This document shows positions 15,914 to 21,898 of a stretch of 21,898 bases of DNA, piece after piece. The notes under the pieces were generated by a model, which had not been told where the DNA came from, searched no databases, and saw nothing but the letters and a program-made list of their open reading frames with translations. The position numbers were made by a program, and so were the translations under genes. The stretch's first letter is position 1, and the number at the start of each line of letters is the position of its first letter. Source of the DNA: Longivirga sp036510975 (GTDB taxonomy: Bacteria > Actinomycetota > Actinomycetes > S36-B12 > CAIYMF01); contig DATCCY010000089.1 in assembly GCA_036510975.1 (NCBI GenBank), forward strand, positions 1 to 21,898. Direction: 5' to 3'.

Positions 15914-16882
15914 GTGAACCAGCGACGAGGGCTTGGTCGCGGGCTCGGGGCGCTCATCCCCTCCGGCTCCTCGGACGCCCCAGCCCCCGTCCTGACCCGC
16001 CCCGCCGACGCCCCGACGGACGCCCCGGCCCCCGGCCACCGTGGCGACGACCTCGAGACCGTGACCGGCGTCCGCTACGCCGAGCTCCTGCTCGACGACG
16101 TGCGACCCAACCCGCGCCAGCCGCGCACGGTCTTCGACGAGGACGCCCTCGCCGAGCTCGTCCACTCGATCCGCGAGATCGGGCTGCTCCAGCCGATCGT
16201 GGTGCGCCCGGTGCCCGACGCCACGACCGACGGGCCGCACTTCGAGCTGGTGGCGGGCGAGCGCCGCTGGCGGGCCGGCCGCGAGGCCGGGCTCGAGCGG
16301 ATCCCCGCCATCGTCCGGGAGACGGCCGACGACGCCCTGCTGCGCGACGCCCTGCTGGAGAACCTGCACCGCGCCCAGCTCAACGCCCTCGAGGAGGCTG
16401 CGGCCTACCAGCAGATGCTCGACGACTTCGGCTGCACGCAGGAGGAGCTCGCGACCCGCATCGGTCGCAGCCGTCCGCAGGTGAGCAACACCCTGCGGCT
16501 GCTGCGCCTCCCGACCCCGGTGCAACGCCGGGTGGCGGCCGGCGTCATCTCGGCGGGGCACGCCCGTGCGCTGCTCGCCCTCGACGACACCGACGCGATG
16601 GACCGGCTCGCCACCCGCGTCGTGGCCGAGGGACTGTCGGTGCGCGCGGTCGAGGAGATCGTCGCGGTCGGCGAGGCCGACGGGCGCGAGCGGGCGCGCG
16701 TCGCGCGGCCGCGACGCCCCACGGCGCCCGGGCTCACGGAGATCGCCGACCGCCTCTCCGACCGTCTCGAGACCCGGGTGCGCATCGAGTCCGGCAAGTC
16801 CAAAGGCAAGGTGACGATCGAGTTCGCGACGCTCGACGACCTGCGTCGCATCGTCGACGTCATCGACAGTCAGACGCCGTAG
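15914..16882 (+). CDS. parB: Chromosome partitioning protein ParB (Spo0J)
   Basis: This 322-aa protein is a CTP-dependent parS-binding clamp. RGLGRGLGALIP at 5-16 is the ParA-stimulating N-terminus. RPNPRQPR (64-71) and GERRWRA (115-121) form the ParB/Srx CTP pocket. ENLHRAQLNALEEA (149-162) leads into the helix-turn-helix (about 176-198, TQEELATRIGRSRPQVSNTLR). The C-terminal dimerisation part (about 275-322) is intact. GTG at 15914 has AAGGAG 9 bases upstream. The 112-base gap after parA includes an AT-richer patch at about 15800-15820 but no convincing promoter. Its likely target is the pair of parS-like sites near jag. Confidence 0.97.
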   Translation: MNQRRGLGRGLGALIPSGSSDAPAPVLTRPADAPTDAPAPGHRGDDLETVTGVRYAELLLDDVRPNPRQPRTVFDEDALAELVHSIREIGLLQPIVVRPVPDATTDGPHFELVAGERRWRAGREAGLERIPAIVRETADDALLRDALLENLHRAQLNALEEAAAYQQMLDDFGCTQEELATRIGRSRPQVSNTLRLLRLPTPVQRRVAAGVISAGHARALLALDDTDAMDRLATRVVAEGLSVRAVEEIVAVGEADGRERARVARPRRPTAPGLTEIADRLSDRLETRVRIESGKSKGKVTIEFATLDDLRRIVDVIDSQTP

Positions 16883-16889
16883 AACCCCT

Positions 16890-16914
16890 GCGCGGCAAGG
16901 GATATCAGCCGCGC
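16890..16914. terminator. Possible bidirectional hairpin between parB and the ddl-like gene
   Basis: GCGCGGC (16890-16896), an 11-base loop, then GCCGCGC (16908-16914) sit where parB and the ddl-like gene converge. The arm overlaps the ddl stop. There is no T-run, so termination is only a possibility suggested by position. Confidence 0.3.
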
Positions 16915-17861
16915 TCCACCGCTCGCTCGATGAGCGACGCCGTGACGGCACCGAGGTCGAGCCCCGCGGCGAGCACGGCCTGCGGATACGTCGACGTCTC
17001 GGTCATGCCGGGCGCGACGTTGACCTCCAGGAACCACGGCGTGCCGTCGGCGTCGACGATGAGGTCGCTGCGCGACCAGTCGCGCAGACCCAGCGTCCGG
17101 TGGACCGTGACGGCGGTCGCGGCGCACGCGGCGAGGACGTCGTCGGGAAGGCGCGCAGGGGTGAAGAACTCCGTGGCGCCGGCCGTGTAGCGCGCGCCGT
17201 AGTCGTAGAAGCCGCCGTCGGGCACGACCTCCACCACCGGCAGCGCACGGGGGCCGTCGGCATCGTCGACGACCGAGACCGCGACCTCGGTCCCTCGCAC
17301 GAACGACTCGACGAGCGCGATCTCGCCGTAGGCGTAGGCGGCGACCATCGCAGCGGGCAGGTCACCGGCCAAGCGCACCACCGTGGCTCCGAGCGAGGAG
17401 CCACCGCGCGTCGGCTTCACCATGAGCGGCAGGCCGAGCCGCGCCACGACCGCATCGAGGACACCACCCGCGCCGAGCTCGCGGAAGGTCGCGTGCGGCA
17501 GGGCCATCGACTCGGGCACGGCGACGCCTGCCGCTCCCACGAGCGACGACGCGATCGGCTTGTCGAACGCCCGCCGGCAGGCGGCCGGTCCCGAGCCTAC
17601 GAACGGGAGGCGGAGGGCCACGAGGACGTCGCGGATCGCGCCATCCTCCCCCGGAGCCCCGTGCAGCAGCGGCACGGCACAGGTCGGGTGCTCGGCGGCG
17701 AGGGTGGCCAGCAGGCCCGCGTCCACGTCGAGCACAGCGACGTCGACGCCGGCCCCACGCAGCGCGTCGGCGACCCGCCGACCCGACCGGATCGACACGT
17801 CGCGCTCCGCGGACAGTCCCCCGGCGAGGACGACGACCCGACCGTTCGATGCGGTGCTCAT
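16905..17861 (-). CDS. D-alanine--D-alanine ligase family protein (ATP-grasp)
   Basis: This 318-aa protein probably joins two D-alanines with ATP to supply the D-Ala-D-Ala end of peptidoglycan precursors. The family motifs appear in order: GGLSAERDVSIRSG (14-27), PLLHGAPGEDGAIRDVL (64-80), FDK (99-101), KPTRGGSSLGATVV (149-162), FYDYGARYTAGATEFFTPA (218-236), RSDL (264-267) and FLEVNVAPGMTETS (277-290). The start is ATG at 17861, with AAGGGG about 10 bases upstream; a TTG at 17885 adds eight residues but has no ribosome site. It is 54 bases downstream of the aminotransferase on the same strand. A second, main Ddl probably exists elsewhere in the genome, so this could be a paralogue with another acceptor. 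Confidence 0.88.
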   Translation of the reverse strand: MSTASNGRVVVLAGGLSAERDVSIRSGRRVADALRGAGVDVAVLDVDAGLLATLAAEHPTCAVPLLHGAPGEDGAIRDVLVALRLPFVGSGPAACRRAFDKPIASSLVGAAGVAVPESMALPHATFRELGAGGVLDAVVARLGLPLMVKPTRGGSSLGATVVRLAGDLPAAMVAAYAYGEIALVESFVRGTEVAVSVVDDADGPRALPVVEVVPDGGFYDYGARYTAGATEFFTPARLPDDVLAACAATAVTVHRTLGLRDWSRSDLIVDADGTPWFLEVNVAPGMTETSTYPQAVLAAGLDLGAVTASLIERAVERG

Positions 17862-17915
17862 GCGGCGTATCCCCTTGTGCTGCAATGGATCTCGGAAGTC
17901 ATGACGGACCTGCGC

Positions 17916-19229
17916 TCAGGCGAGGTCGGTGTAGGGCGCGGACGCTCCGGGACGATCTGCCCGAGCGGCGGGCGACCCGAACGTCGTGGCCACCTCGAGC
18001 TCGGTCTCGATGACGCCCGCGAGCCGGCGGACACCCTCGCGGATGCGGTCGGGCTCGGGGTAGCAGTAGGACAGCCGCAGCGACTGGCGACCCTGCCCGT
18101 CGGCGAAGAAGCCGGTTCCGGGCACGTAGGCCACCAGGGCCGCCACCGCCCGCGGCAGCATCGCCGTGGCGTCGAGGCCGTCCGGGAGCGTCACCCAGCT
18201 GTAGAAGCCGCCGGCGGGGACCGTCCAGGTCGTGCCCGCGGGCATGAGCGCGTCGAGGGACTCGAGCAGGGCGTCGCGGCGCTCTCGGTAGACCTCGCGG
18301 AAGACCTTCACCTGGTCGAACCACGGCTGGGTGGCGAGGTAGTCGCTGATGGTGAGCTGGGTGAGGTTCGACGGGCAGAGCGTGGCGGTCTCGTTGGCGA
18401 GGACGAGCTTCTCGCGCACACCGTGCGGCGCCACGGCCCAGCCGACCCGAAGACCGGCGGCGATCGTCTTGGAGAACGTGCCGAGGTAGATCACGCTCTC
18501 GCTCTCGTCCGCGCGGATCGCGCGCGGCACCGAGCCGTCGAAGCCCAGCAGCCCGTAGGGGTCGTCCTCGAGCAGCAGGAGGCCGGCCGAGCGGACGACG
18601 TCGAGCACCTCGGCCCGCCGCTGCGGGCCCTGGCACACGCCGGCGGGGTTGTGGAACGAGGGGATCGTGTAGACGAGCTTGACCCGCTTGCCCGCGGCTC
18701 GGGTCGCTGCGATCGCCTCGCGCAGCGCGTCGGGGCGCAGCCCCTCCTCGTCCATCGCGACGTGCACGACCTCGCACTGGTAGGACGAGAAGACCCCGAG
18801 GGCGGTGACGTAGGTCGGGGCCTCGACGAGCACGACGTCGCCCGGGTCGCAGAACACCCGCACGACGAGGTCGAGGGCCATCTGCGAGCCGGCGGTGACC
18901 ACGATGTCGTCGGGGTGCGCGGTGACGCCGACCGGTGCCATCACCTCGAGGATCTGCTCGCGGAGCCGGACGTCGCCCTGACCGGAGCCGTACTGCAGCG
19001 CCACCGCACCGCGGTCGCGGATCAGCCGGGCGACGGTGTCCGCGATGGCGTCGAGGGGCAGGGCCGAGACGAACGGCATGCCCCCGGCGAGGGAGACCAC
19101 CTCGGGTCTCGAGGCCACGGCGAACAGCGCGCGCACCTGGGAGGTGGTGAGGCCGCGCGTGCGTGCGGCGTAGGCGTCGACCCACGGGTCGAGCCTGGTC
19201 CCTGTCCCCGCCTGGTGCGTCGGCTCCAT
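17916..19229 (-). CDS. PLP-dependent aminotransferase (class I/II, LysN/2-aminoadipate-like)
   Basis: The protein has 437 aa. It opens LTTSQVRALFAVASRPEVVSLAGGMPF, typical of the aminotransferase group related to MocR effector domains, but with no GntR DNA-binding domain. Visible features are YGSGQGDVRLREQI (80-93), TAGSQMALDL (112-121), the Asn-Pro of SFHNPAG (191-197), EDDPYG (221-226) and the PLP lysine 254 in TFSKTIAAGLRVGW. The C-terminal LRLSYCYPEP holds the carboxylate-binding arginine region. The substrate cannot be read from the sequence. It could feed amino acids to the adjacent Ddl-like enzyme, or simply share its transcript. The start is ATG at 19229, with AGGGAGACATGG-type purine-rich sequence immediately upstream. 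It is divergent from the small membrane ORF. Confidence 0.88.
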   Translation of the reverse strand: MEPTHQAGTGTRLDPWVDAYAARTRGLTTSQVRALFAVASRPEVVSLAGGMPFVSALPLDAIADTVARLIRDRGAVALQYGSGQGDVRLREQILEVMAPVGVTAHPDDIVVTAGSQMALDLVVRVFCDPGDVVLVEAPTYVTALGVFSSYQCEVVHVAMDEEGLRPDALREAIAATRAAGKRVKLVYTIPSFHNPAGVCQGPQRRAEVLDVVRSAGLLLLEDDPYGLLGFDGSVPRAIRADESESVIYLGTFSKTIAAGLRVGWAVAPHGVREKLVLANETATLCPSNLTQLTISDYLATQPWFDQVKVFREVYRERRDALLESLDALMPAGTTWTVPAGGFYSWVTLPDGLDATAMLPRAVAALVAYVPGTGFFADGQGRQSLRLSYCYPEPDRIREGVRRLAGVIETELEVATTFGSPAARADRPGASAPYTDLA

Positions 19230-19307
19230 GTCTCCCTCACTGCCCTCGGTGCATCCGGCGTCCGGGTCGATCCCGCGCCGGAGTGGCGCACGTGGACCCG
19301 GACGCCG

Positions 19308-19339
19308 TTGTCGCAGGCTCCCTGTGCGGGATCTACGAT
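19308..19339 (+). promoter_or_regulatory. Candidate promoter for the small membrane ORF and GNAT gene
   Basis: TTGTCG (19308-19313) and TACGAT (19334-19339) are separated by 20 bases. The -10 is good; the spacer is long. Transcription would begin near 19346, about 18 bases before the small ORF. The same spacer (19230-19363) must also hold the divergent aminotransferase promoter, which I could not pick out. Confidence 0.38.
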
Positions 19340-19363
19340 GCCGGATGGAGGGCGGGAGGTGTC

Positions 19364-19477
19364 ATGCGGGTTATCCGTTGGCTGATCGGGCTGCTCGCGC
19401 TCGGCCTGGTGCTGGGCTTCGTCGTCGGTCTGGTCCGACCCCATCGCGGCGAGCTGCCGCGACCGGTGGGCCGATGA
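19364..19477 (+). CDS. 37-aa single-helix membrane protein, unrecognised
   Basis: The ATG at 19364 has GGGAGG about 5 to 6 bases upstream. The peptide begins with basic residues (MRVIRW), then a strongly hydrophobic helix at about 6-24 (WLIGLLALGLVLGFVVGLV), then a short basic, Pro-rich tail. By the positive-inside rule its orientation is ambiguous, since both ends are basic. I recognise no family. It starts right after a plausible promoter and its stop overlaps an ATG (ATGA) of a 13-codon frame leading to the GNAT gene. Small one-helix proteins often act as subunits or regulators of larger membrane complexes, but nothing here identifies a partner. Confidence 0.6.
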   Translation: MRVIRWLIGLLALGLVLGFVVGLVRPHRGELPRPVGR

Positions 19478-19518
19478 CCGTGCACCGCGCGACCGGCGTC
19501 CTGCACTCGGGCTGAGGC

Positions 19519-20157
19519 GTGGCCATCGCCCGGCGGCTCGCACCGCTCACCCGTGACTCCCTCGACGAGATCCCCGCGCCGTGCCGTACCTGCACGCGCT
19601 GGGAGCTCGACGCCGTGCACCGCTCCCGTGTCGAGGCCGACGGCGGAGGTGGCGACGCGAAGGCGGCCTGGCTGTCCTCGACCCTGCTCGACTGGGGCTC
19701 CTGCGGGCAGGTGGTGCGGTTGGACGGCGAGGTGGCCGGCTACGCCCTCTACGCGCCGCCCGCCTACCTCCCGGGGCTCGCGGCCTACCCCACGGCTCCG
19801 GTGTCGCCGGACGCCGTCGCGCTCGCCGCGCTGCGGGTCGAGCCCGAGCACGCCGACCACGGCCTGGCCCGGATGCTCGTGCAGGGCATGGCGGCCGACC
19901 TCGCCCGACGCGGGGTCCGTGCGGTGGAGGCCATCGCCTCCGCCACTCCCGGCGCCGTCGACTGCCTGGTCCCCGCGGACTTCCTGCTCGCGGTGGGATT
20001 CACCACCGTGCGCCCGCACCCGCGCACGCCGCGCCTGCGGCTCGACCTGCGCTCGACCGCGGCGTGGCGCGAGGACGTCGTCGAGGCCGCGCTCGAGCGG
20101 CTCCTGGGTCGTCGTCGCGCGGTCGGCACGCTGCACCGCGAGGACCCGACCGGCTGA
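19519..20157 (+). CDS. GNAT-family N-acetyltransferase
   Basis: The protein has 212 aa. It opens with a CRTCTRWELD segment carrying Cys22, Cys25 and Trp28, which resembles the C-x-x-C-x-x-W start of an actinobacterial GNAT subgroup found beside parB or cwlM. The acetyl-CoA part follows: VVRLDGEVAGYALYAPPAY, then ALAALRVEPEHADHGLARMLVQGMAADLARRGVRAVEAI, where H-A-D-H-G-L-A stands in for the R/Q-x-x-G-x-A loop. The substrate is unknown. The GTG at 19519 has only GAGG one base upstream, so translation probably depends on coupling with the 13-codon ORF ending at 19515, or the start is later. It converges on cwlM with a 6-base gap. Confidence 0.82.
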   Translation: MAIARRLAPLTRDSLDEIPAPCRTCTRWELDAVHRSRVEADGGGGDAKAAWLSSTLLDWGSCGQVVRLDGEVAGYALYAPPAYLPGLAAYPTAPVSPDAVALAALRVEPEHADHGLARMLVQGMAADLARRGVRAVEAIASATPGAVDCLVPADFLLAVGFTTVRPHPRTPRLRLDLRSTAAWREDVVEAALERLLGRRRAVGTLHREDPTG

Positions 20158-20163
20158 GCCGCC

Positions 20164-21294
20164 TCACGCCTCGACGGGCACGGGGGCGAAGAACCGCACG
20201 ACGGCGGCCGCGATCCCCTCGGCGACGGCGTCGCGGAACGCAGGGTCCTCGAGGCGCCTGGCGTCGCGAGGACTCGAGAGGTAGCCGCACTCGATGCGTA
20301 CCGCCGGCATGCGGGTCATCCGCAACAGGTCCCAGGTCTTGGCATGCGTCCGGCAGTCGGTGAGGTCGGTGCGCAGGCAGATCTCGTCCTGGACCATCTC
20401 GGCGAAGCGCTGCCCGAGCGAGGACCCGGTGCCGGCCACGGCGTCGCCGAAGTAGAAGGTGGCGCAGCCGGCCGGGGTCGGGGACGCGACCGCGTCGACG
20501 TGCAGCGAGAGCACGAGGTCGGCAGCCGTGGCGTTGGCGAACGCGGCCCGCTCGGCCTCGTCGGGGGTGGCGGTGACCTCGGGGTCGGGGGACCGGGTGA
20601 GCAGCACCTGGACGCCGATGGCCGCCAGGCGGCCCTCGACCCGGGTTGCCAGGTCGCCGGCCACGACGGCCTCGGTGAGCTGGCCGTGGGCCAGGCCGCG
20701 GTCCGGGCCGCCGTGGCCCGGGTCGATGACCACGACCTTGTCGGCCACGCCGCTGGTGAGGGTCTCGAGCGCATGGAGCTCGCGCAGGGCCGCCGCCGTG
20801 CCGCCGCCGCTCATCGTGCGGGCCAGGCGTGCCATGGCGCGGAAGGTGCTCGGCCCGCAGGTGCCGTCGGCGTCGACGCCGACGCTGCGCTGGAACTCGC
20901 GGAGGGCGGCATCGGTGTGCACCCCGAAGACCCCGTCGACGCGACCGAGGTCGAAGCCGAGGCCGGACAGCCGCTGCTGGAGGGTGAGGACGTCGTCGCC
21001 GGAGACGACGTGCCCCGGGCTGTAGGACAGCACGCGGTCGCCGAGGGCCCAGCGCGCCTCCTCGAGGCGCCGGAAGGTCTGCGGCCCGACGACGCCGTCG
21101 ACGGTGAGCCCGCGCTCCTGCTGGAACGAGCGGACGGCGCGGTCGACGGGGTCGTCGAAGCAGTCAGGAGCGGGGTCGACGCGGTGGTCGTGCCCCACCG
21201 CCTCGTCCGCGAGGAGGCCGAGCCGACCGAGCCGGTCGCGGATCTCCGCGACCGCCGGGCCCGTGTCGCCCCGGCGGGTCGCGGCCGGGGTCAC
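20164..21294 (-). CDS. cwlM: CwlM-type N-acetylmuramoyl-L-alanine amidase-fold protein
   Basis: The protein has 376 aa and no signal peptide. Two PG_binding_1 repeats (about 11-79 and 98-157, with VDGVVGPQTFRRL and VDGVFGVHTDAALREF) precede an Amidase_3 domain (about 186-371). The zinc and catalytic residues are present: His194 in VIDPGHGG, Glu208 in LTEAV, His265 in LSLHVDA and Glu335 in RIECGYLSS. Position next to trxA/trxB matches Mycobacterium cwlM, whose product acts in the cytoplasm as a phosphorylation-dependent activator of MurA rather than as a hydrolase. The missing export signal fits that role here. The GTG at 21294 lies 4 bases after the trxA stop and lacks a good Shine-Dalgarno sequence, so translation is likely coupled. 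Confidence 0.9.
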   Translation of the reverse strand: MTPAATRRGDTGPAVAEIRDRLGRLGLLADEAVGHDHRVDPAPDCFDDPVDRAVRSFQQERGLTVDGVVGPQTFRRLEEARWALGDRVLSYSPGHVVSGDDVLTLQQRLSGLGFDLGRVDGVFGVHTDAALREFQRSVGVDADGTCGPSTFRAMARLARTMSGGGTAAALRELHALETLTSGVADKVVVIDPGHGGPDRGLAHGQLTEAVVAGDLATRVEGRLAAIGVQVLLTRSPDPEVTATPDEAERAAFANATAADLVLSLHVDAVASPTPAGCATFYFGDAVAGTGSSLGQRFAEMVQDEICLRTDLTDCRTHAKTWDLLRMTRMPAVRIECGYLSSPRDARRLEDPAFRDAVAEGIAAAVVRFFAPVPVEA

Positions 21295-21298
21295 GGGT

Positions 21299-21619
21299 CT
21301 ACAGGAACTCTGCGAGGTCCGCGAGGATCGCGGCCTTCGGTCGCGCGCCGACGATCTGCTTCACGACGCGACCGCCCTGGTAGACGTTCAGGGTCGGCAG
21401 CGACATGATCCGCTCGTTGGCTCCGGTGACCGGGTTCTCGTCGACGTTGAGCTTGACGATCGCGATCTTGTCCTGCGTTCCCGCGATCTCCTCGAGGACC
21501 GGCGAGATCATCTTGCACGGTCCGCACCACTCGGCCCAGAAGTCGACGAGGACGGGCTTCTCGGAGAGCAGGACGTCGTCGGTGAACGTCGCGTCGGTCA
21601 CGATCTTGACGGCGCCCAT
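21299..21619 (-). CDS. trxA: Thioredoxin
   Basis: This is a 106-aa thiol-disulfide reductant of normal length. The active site WCGPC is at 31-35 within VLVDFWAEWCGPCKMISP, with the cis-proline loop MSLPTLNVYQGG and the C-terminal VGARPKAAILADLAEFL. It is reduced by thioredoxin reductase, encoded just upstream. The ATG at 21619 has GGAAGGAG about 8 bases upstream; the open frame runs farther but adds unrelated residues. Only 4 bases separate its stop from the cwlM start, so the two are one operon. The 122-base gap to trxB has a TACGGT-like -10 (21685-21680, minus) without a clear -35. Confidence 0.97.
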   Translation of the reverse strand: MGAVKIVTDATFTDDVLLSEKPVLVDFWAEWCGPCKMISPVLEEIAGTQDKIAIVKLNVDENPVTGANERIMSLPTLNVYQGGRVVKQIVGARPKAAILADLAEFL

Positions 21620-21741
21620 GTCGGCGCTCCTTCCAGGACGGGGGTGGGGGTGCTGCTGGTTCGTGCGGGTCGTCGGTCCACCGTACGTGCTGGGACCGAC
21701 CACGATCGACTCCCGTGCGCGCAGCGACGGGGCCGTGAGCG

Positions 21742-21898
21742 TCAGGCCAGGACCTGCAGCGGGTCGTGGGTGCTCCGGGCGGCCTCTAACGAGGCGAGGA
21801 ACCGCTCGGCGTCGAGCGCGGCGGCGCAGCCCGAGCCGGCCGCGGTGATCGCCTGGCGGTAGGTGTGGTCGACGAGGTCGCCGCAGGCGAAGACCCCC
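21742..21898 (-). CDS. trxB: Thioredoxin reductase, C-terminal fragment (cut by window edge)
   Basis: Only the last 51 codons are in the window. They read GVFACGDLVDHTYRQAITAAGSGCAAALDAERFL, the conserved FAD-binding end of thioredoxin reductase (GD at the flavin, then the AAGSGC helix). A short Leu/Asp/Ala tail precedes the TGA. It would pass NADPH electrons to the neighbouring thioredoxin. One leucine near the end is encoded by TTA, rare in such GC-rich DNA. The 5' part lies beyond 21898. Confidence 0.95.
   Translation of the reverse strand, partial: GVFACGDLVDHTYRQAITAAGSGCAAALDAERFLASLEAARSTHDPLQVLA

Noticed and set aside
17100..19385. 761-codon plus-strand open frame over the Ddl-like and aminotransferase genes
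   Set aside because: Both minus-strand genes have clear family motifs along their whole length; the plus frame is low-complexity His/Arg/Asp/Val shadow.
20151..20163. CGGC-TGA-GCCG as a terminator between the GNAT gene and cwlM
   Set aside because: Only a 4-bp stem, no T-run, and it is made largely of the GNAT stop region.

Overview
This window is the chromosomal replication-origin region of a high-GC actinobacterium. The evidence is the very high G+C at third codon positions, frequent GTG starts, and the conserved actinobacterial order gyrA-gyrB-dciA-recF-dnaN-[oriC]-dnaA-rpmH-rnpA-yidD-yidC-jag-rsmG-parA-parB, with the trxB-trxA-cwlM block beyond it. DUF3566 and tRNA-Ile next to gyrA fit as well. 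There is no gnd gene between dnaN and recF. The inserted aminotransferase/Ddl pair next to parB makes me think of a Nocardioides-like lineage, but that is a guess and nothing here settles the genus.

Left arm (1-10929, all on the minus strand, pointing away from the origin): tRNA-Ile(GAT), a DUF3566 membrane protein with a 36-bp coding tandem repeat, gyrA, gyrB, dciA (DUF721), recF, dnaN and dnaA. The 631-base dnaN-dnaA spacer (8835-9465) carries two perfect TTGTCCACA boxes and several one- or two-mismatch boxes, and is the probable oriC. The 551-base dnaA-rpmH spacer (10930-11480) holds divergent promoters, one more perfect DnaA box just upstream of the dnaA promoter, and a hairpin-rich rpmH leader.

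Right arm (11481-16882, all plus): rpmH, rnpA, yidD, yidC, jag, rsmG, an unrecognised 37-aa ORF, parA and parB. Many junctions are ATGA/GTGA overlaps. Two identical parS-like 14-mers lie just before and inside jag. Ribosome/RNase P, membrane-insertion and chromosome-segregation genes are thus read with replication.

Distal block (16883-21898): a minus-strand PLP aminotransferase and D-Ala-D-Ala ligase-like pair. Divergent from it are a 37-aa one-helix membrane ORF and a GNAT protein. Last comes the minus-strand trxB(partial)-trxA-cwlM group. CwlM orthologues control peptidoglycan precursor synthesis, so this end links cell-wall supply and redox functions to the origin.

No mobile element, CRISPR array, phage or defence system was seen. 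The region is mostly ordinary core genome. The least explained items are the two 37-codon ORFs, the parS variant, the structured rpmH leader and the DUF3566 repeat.
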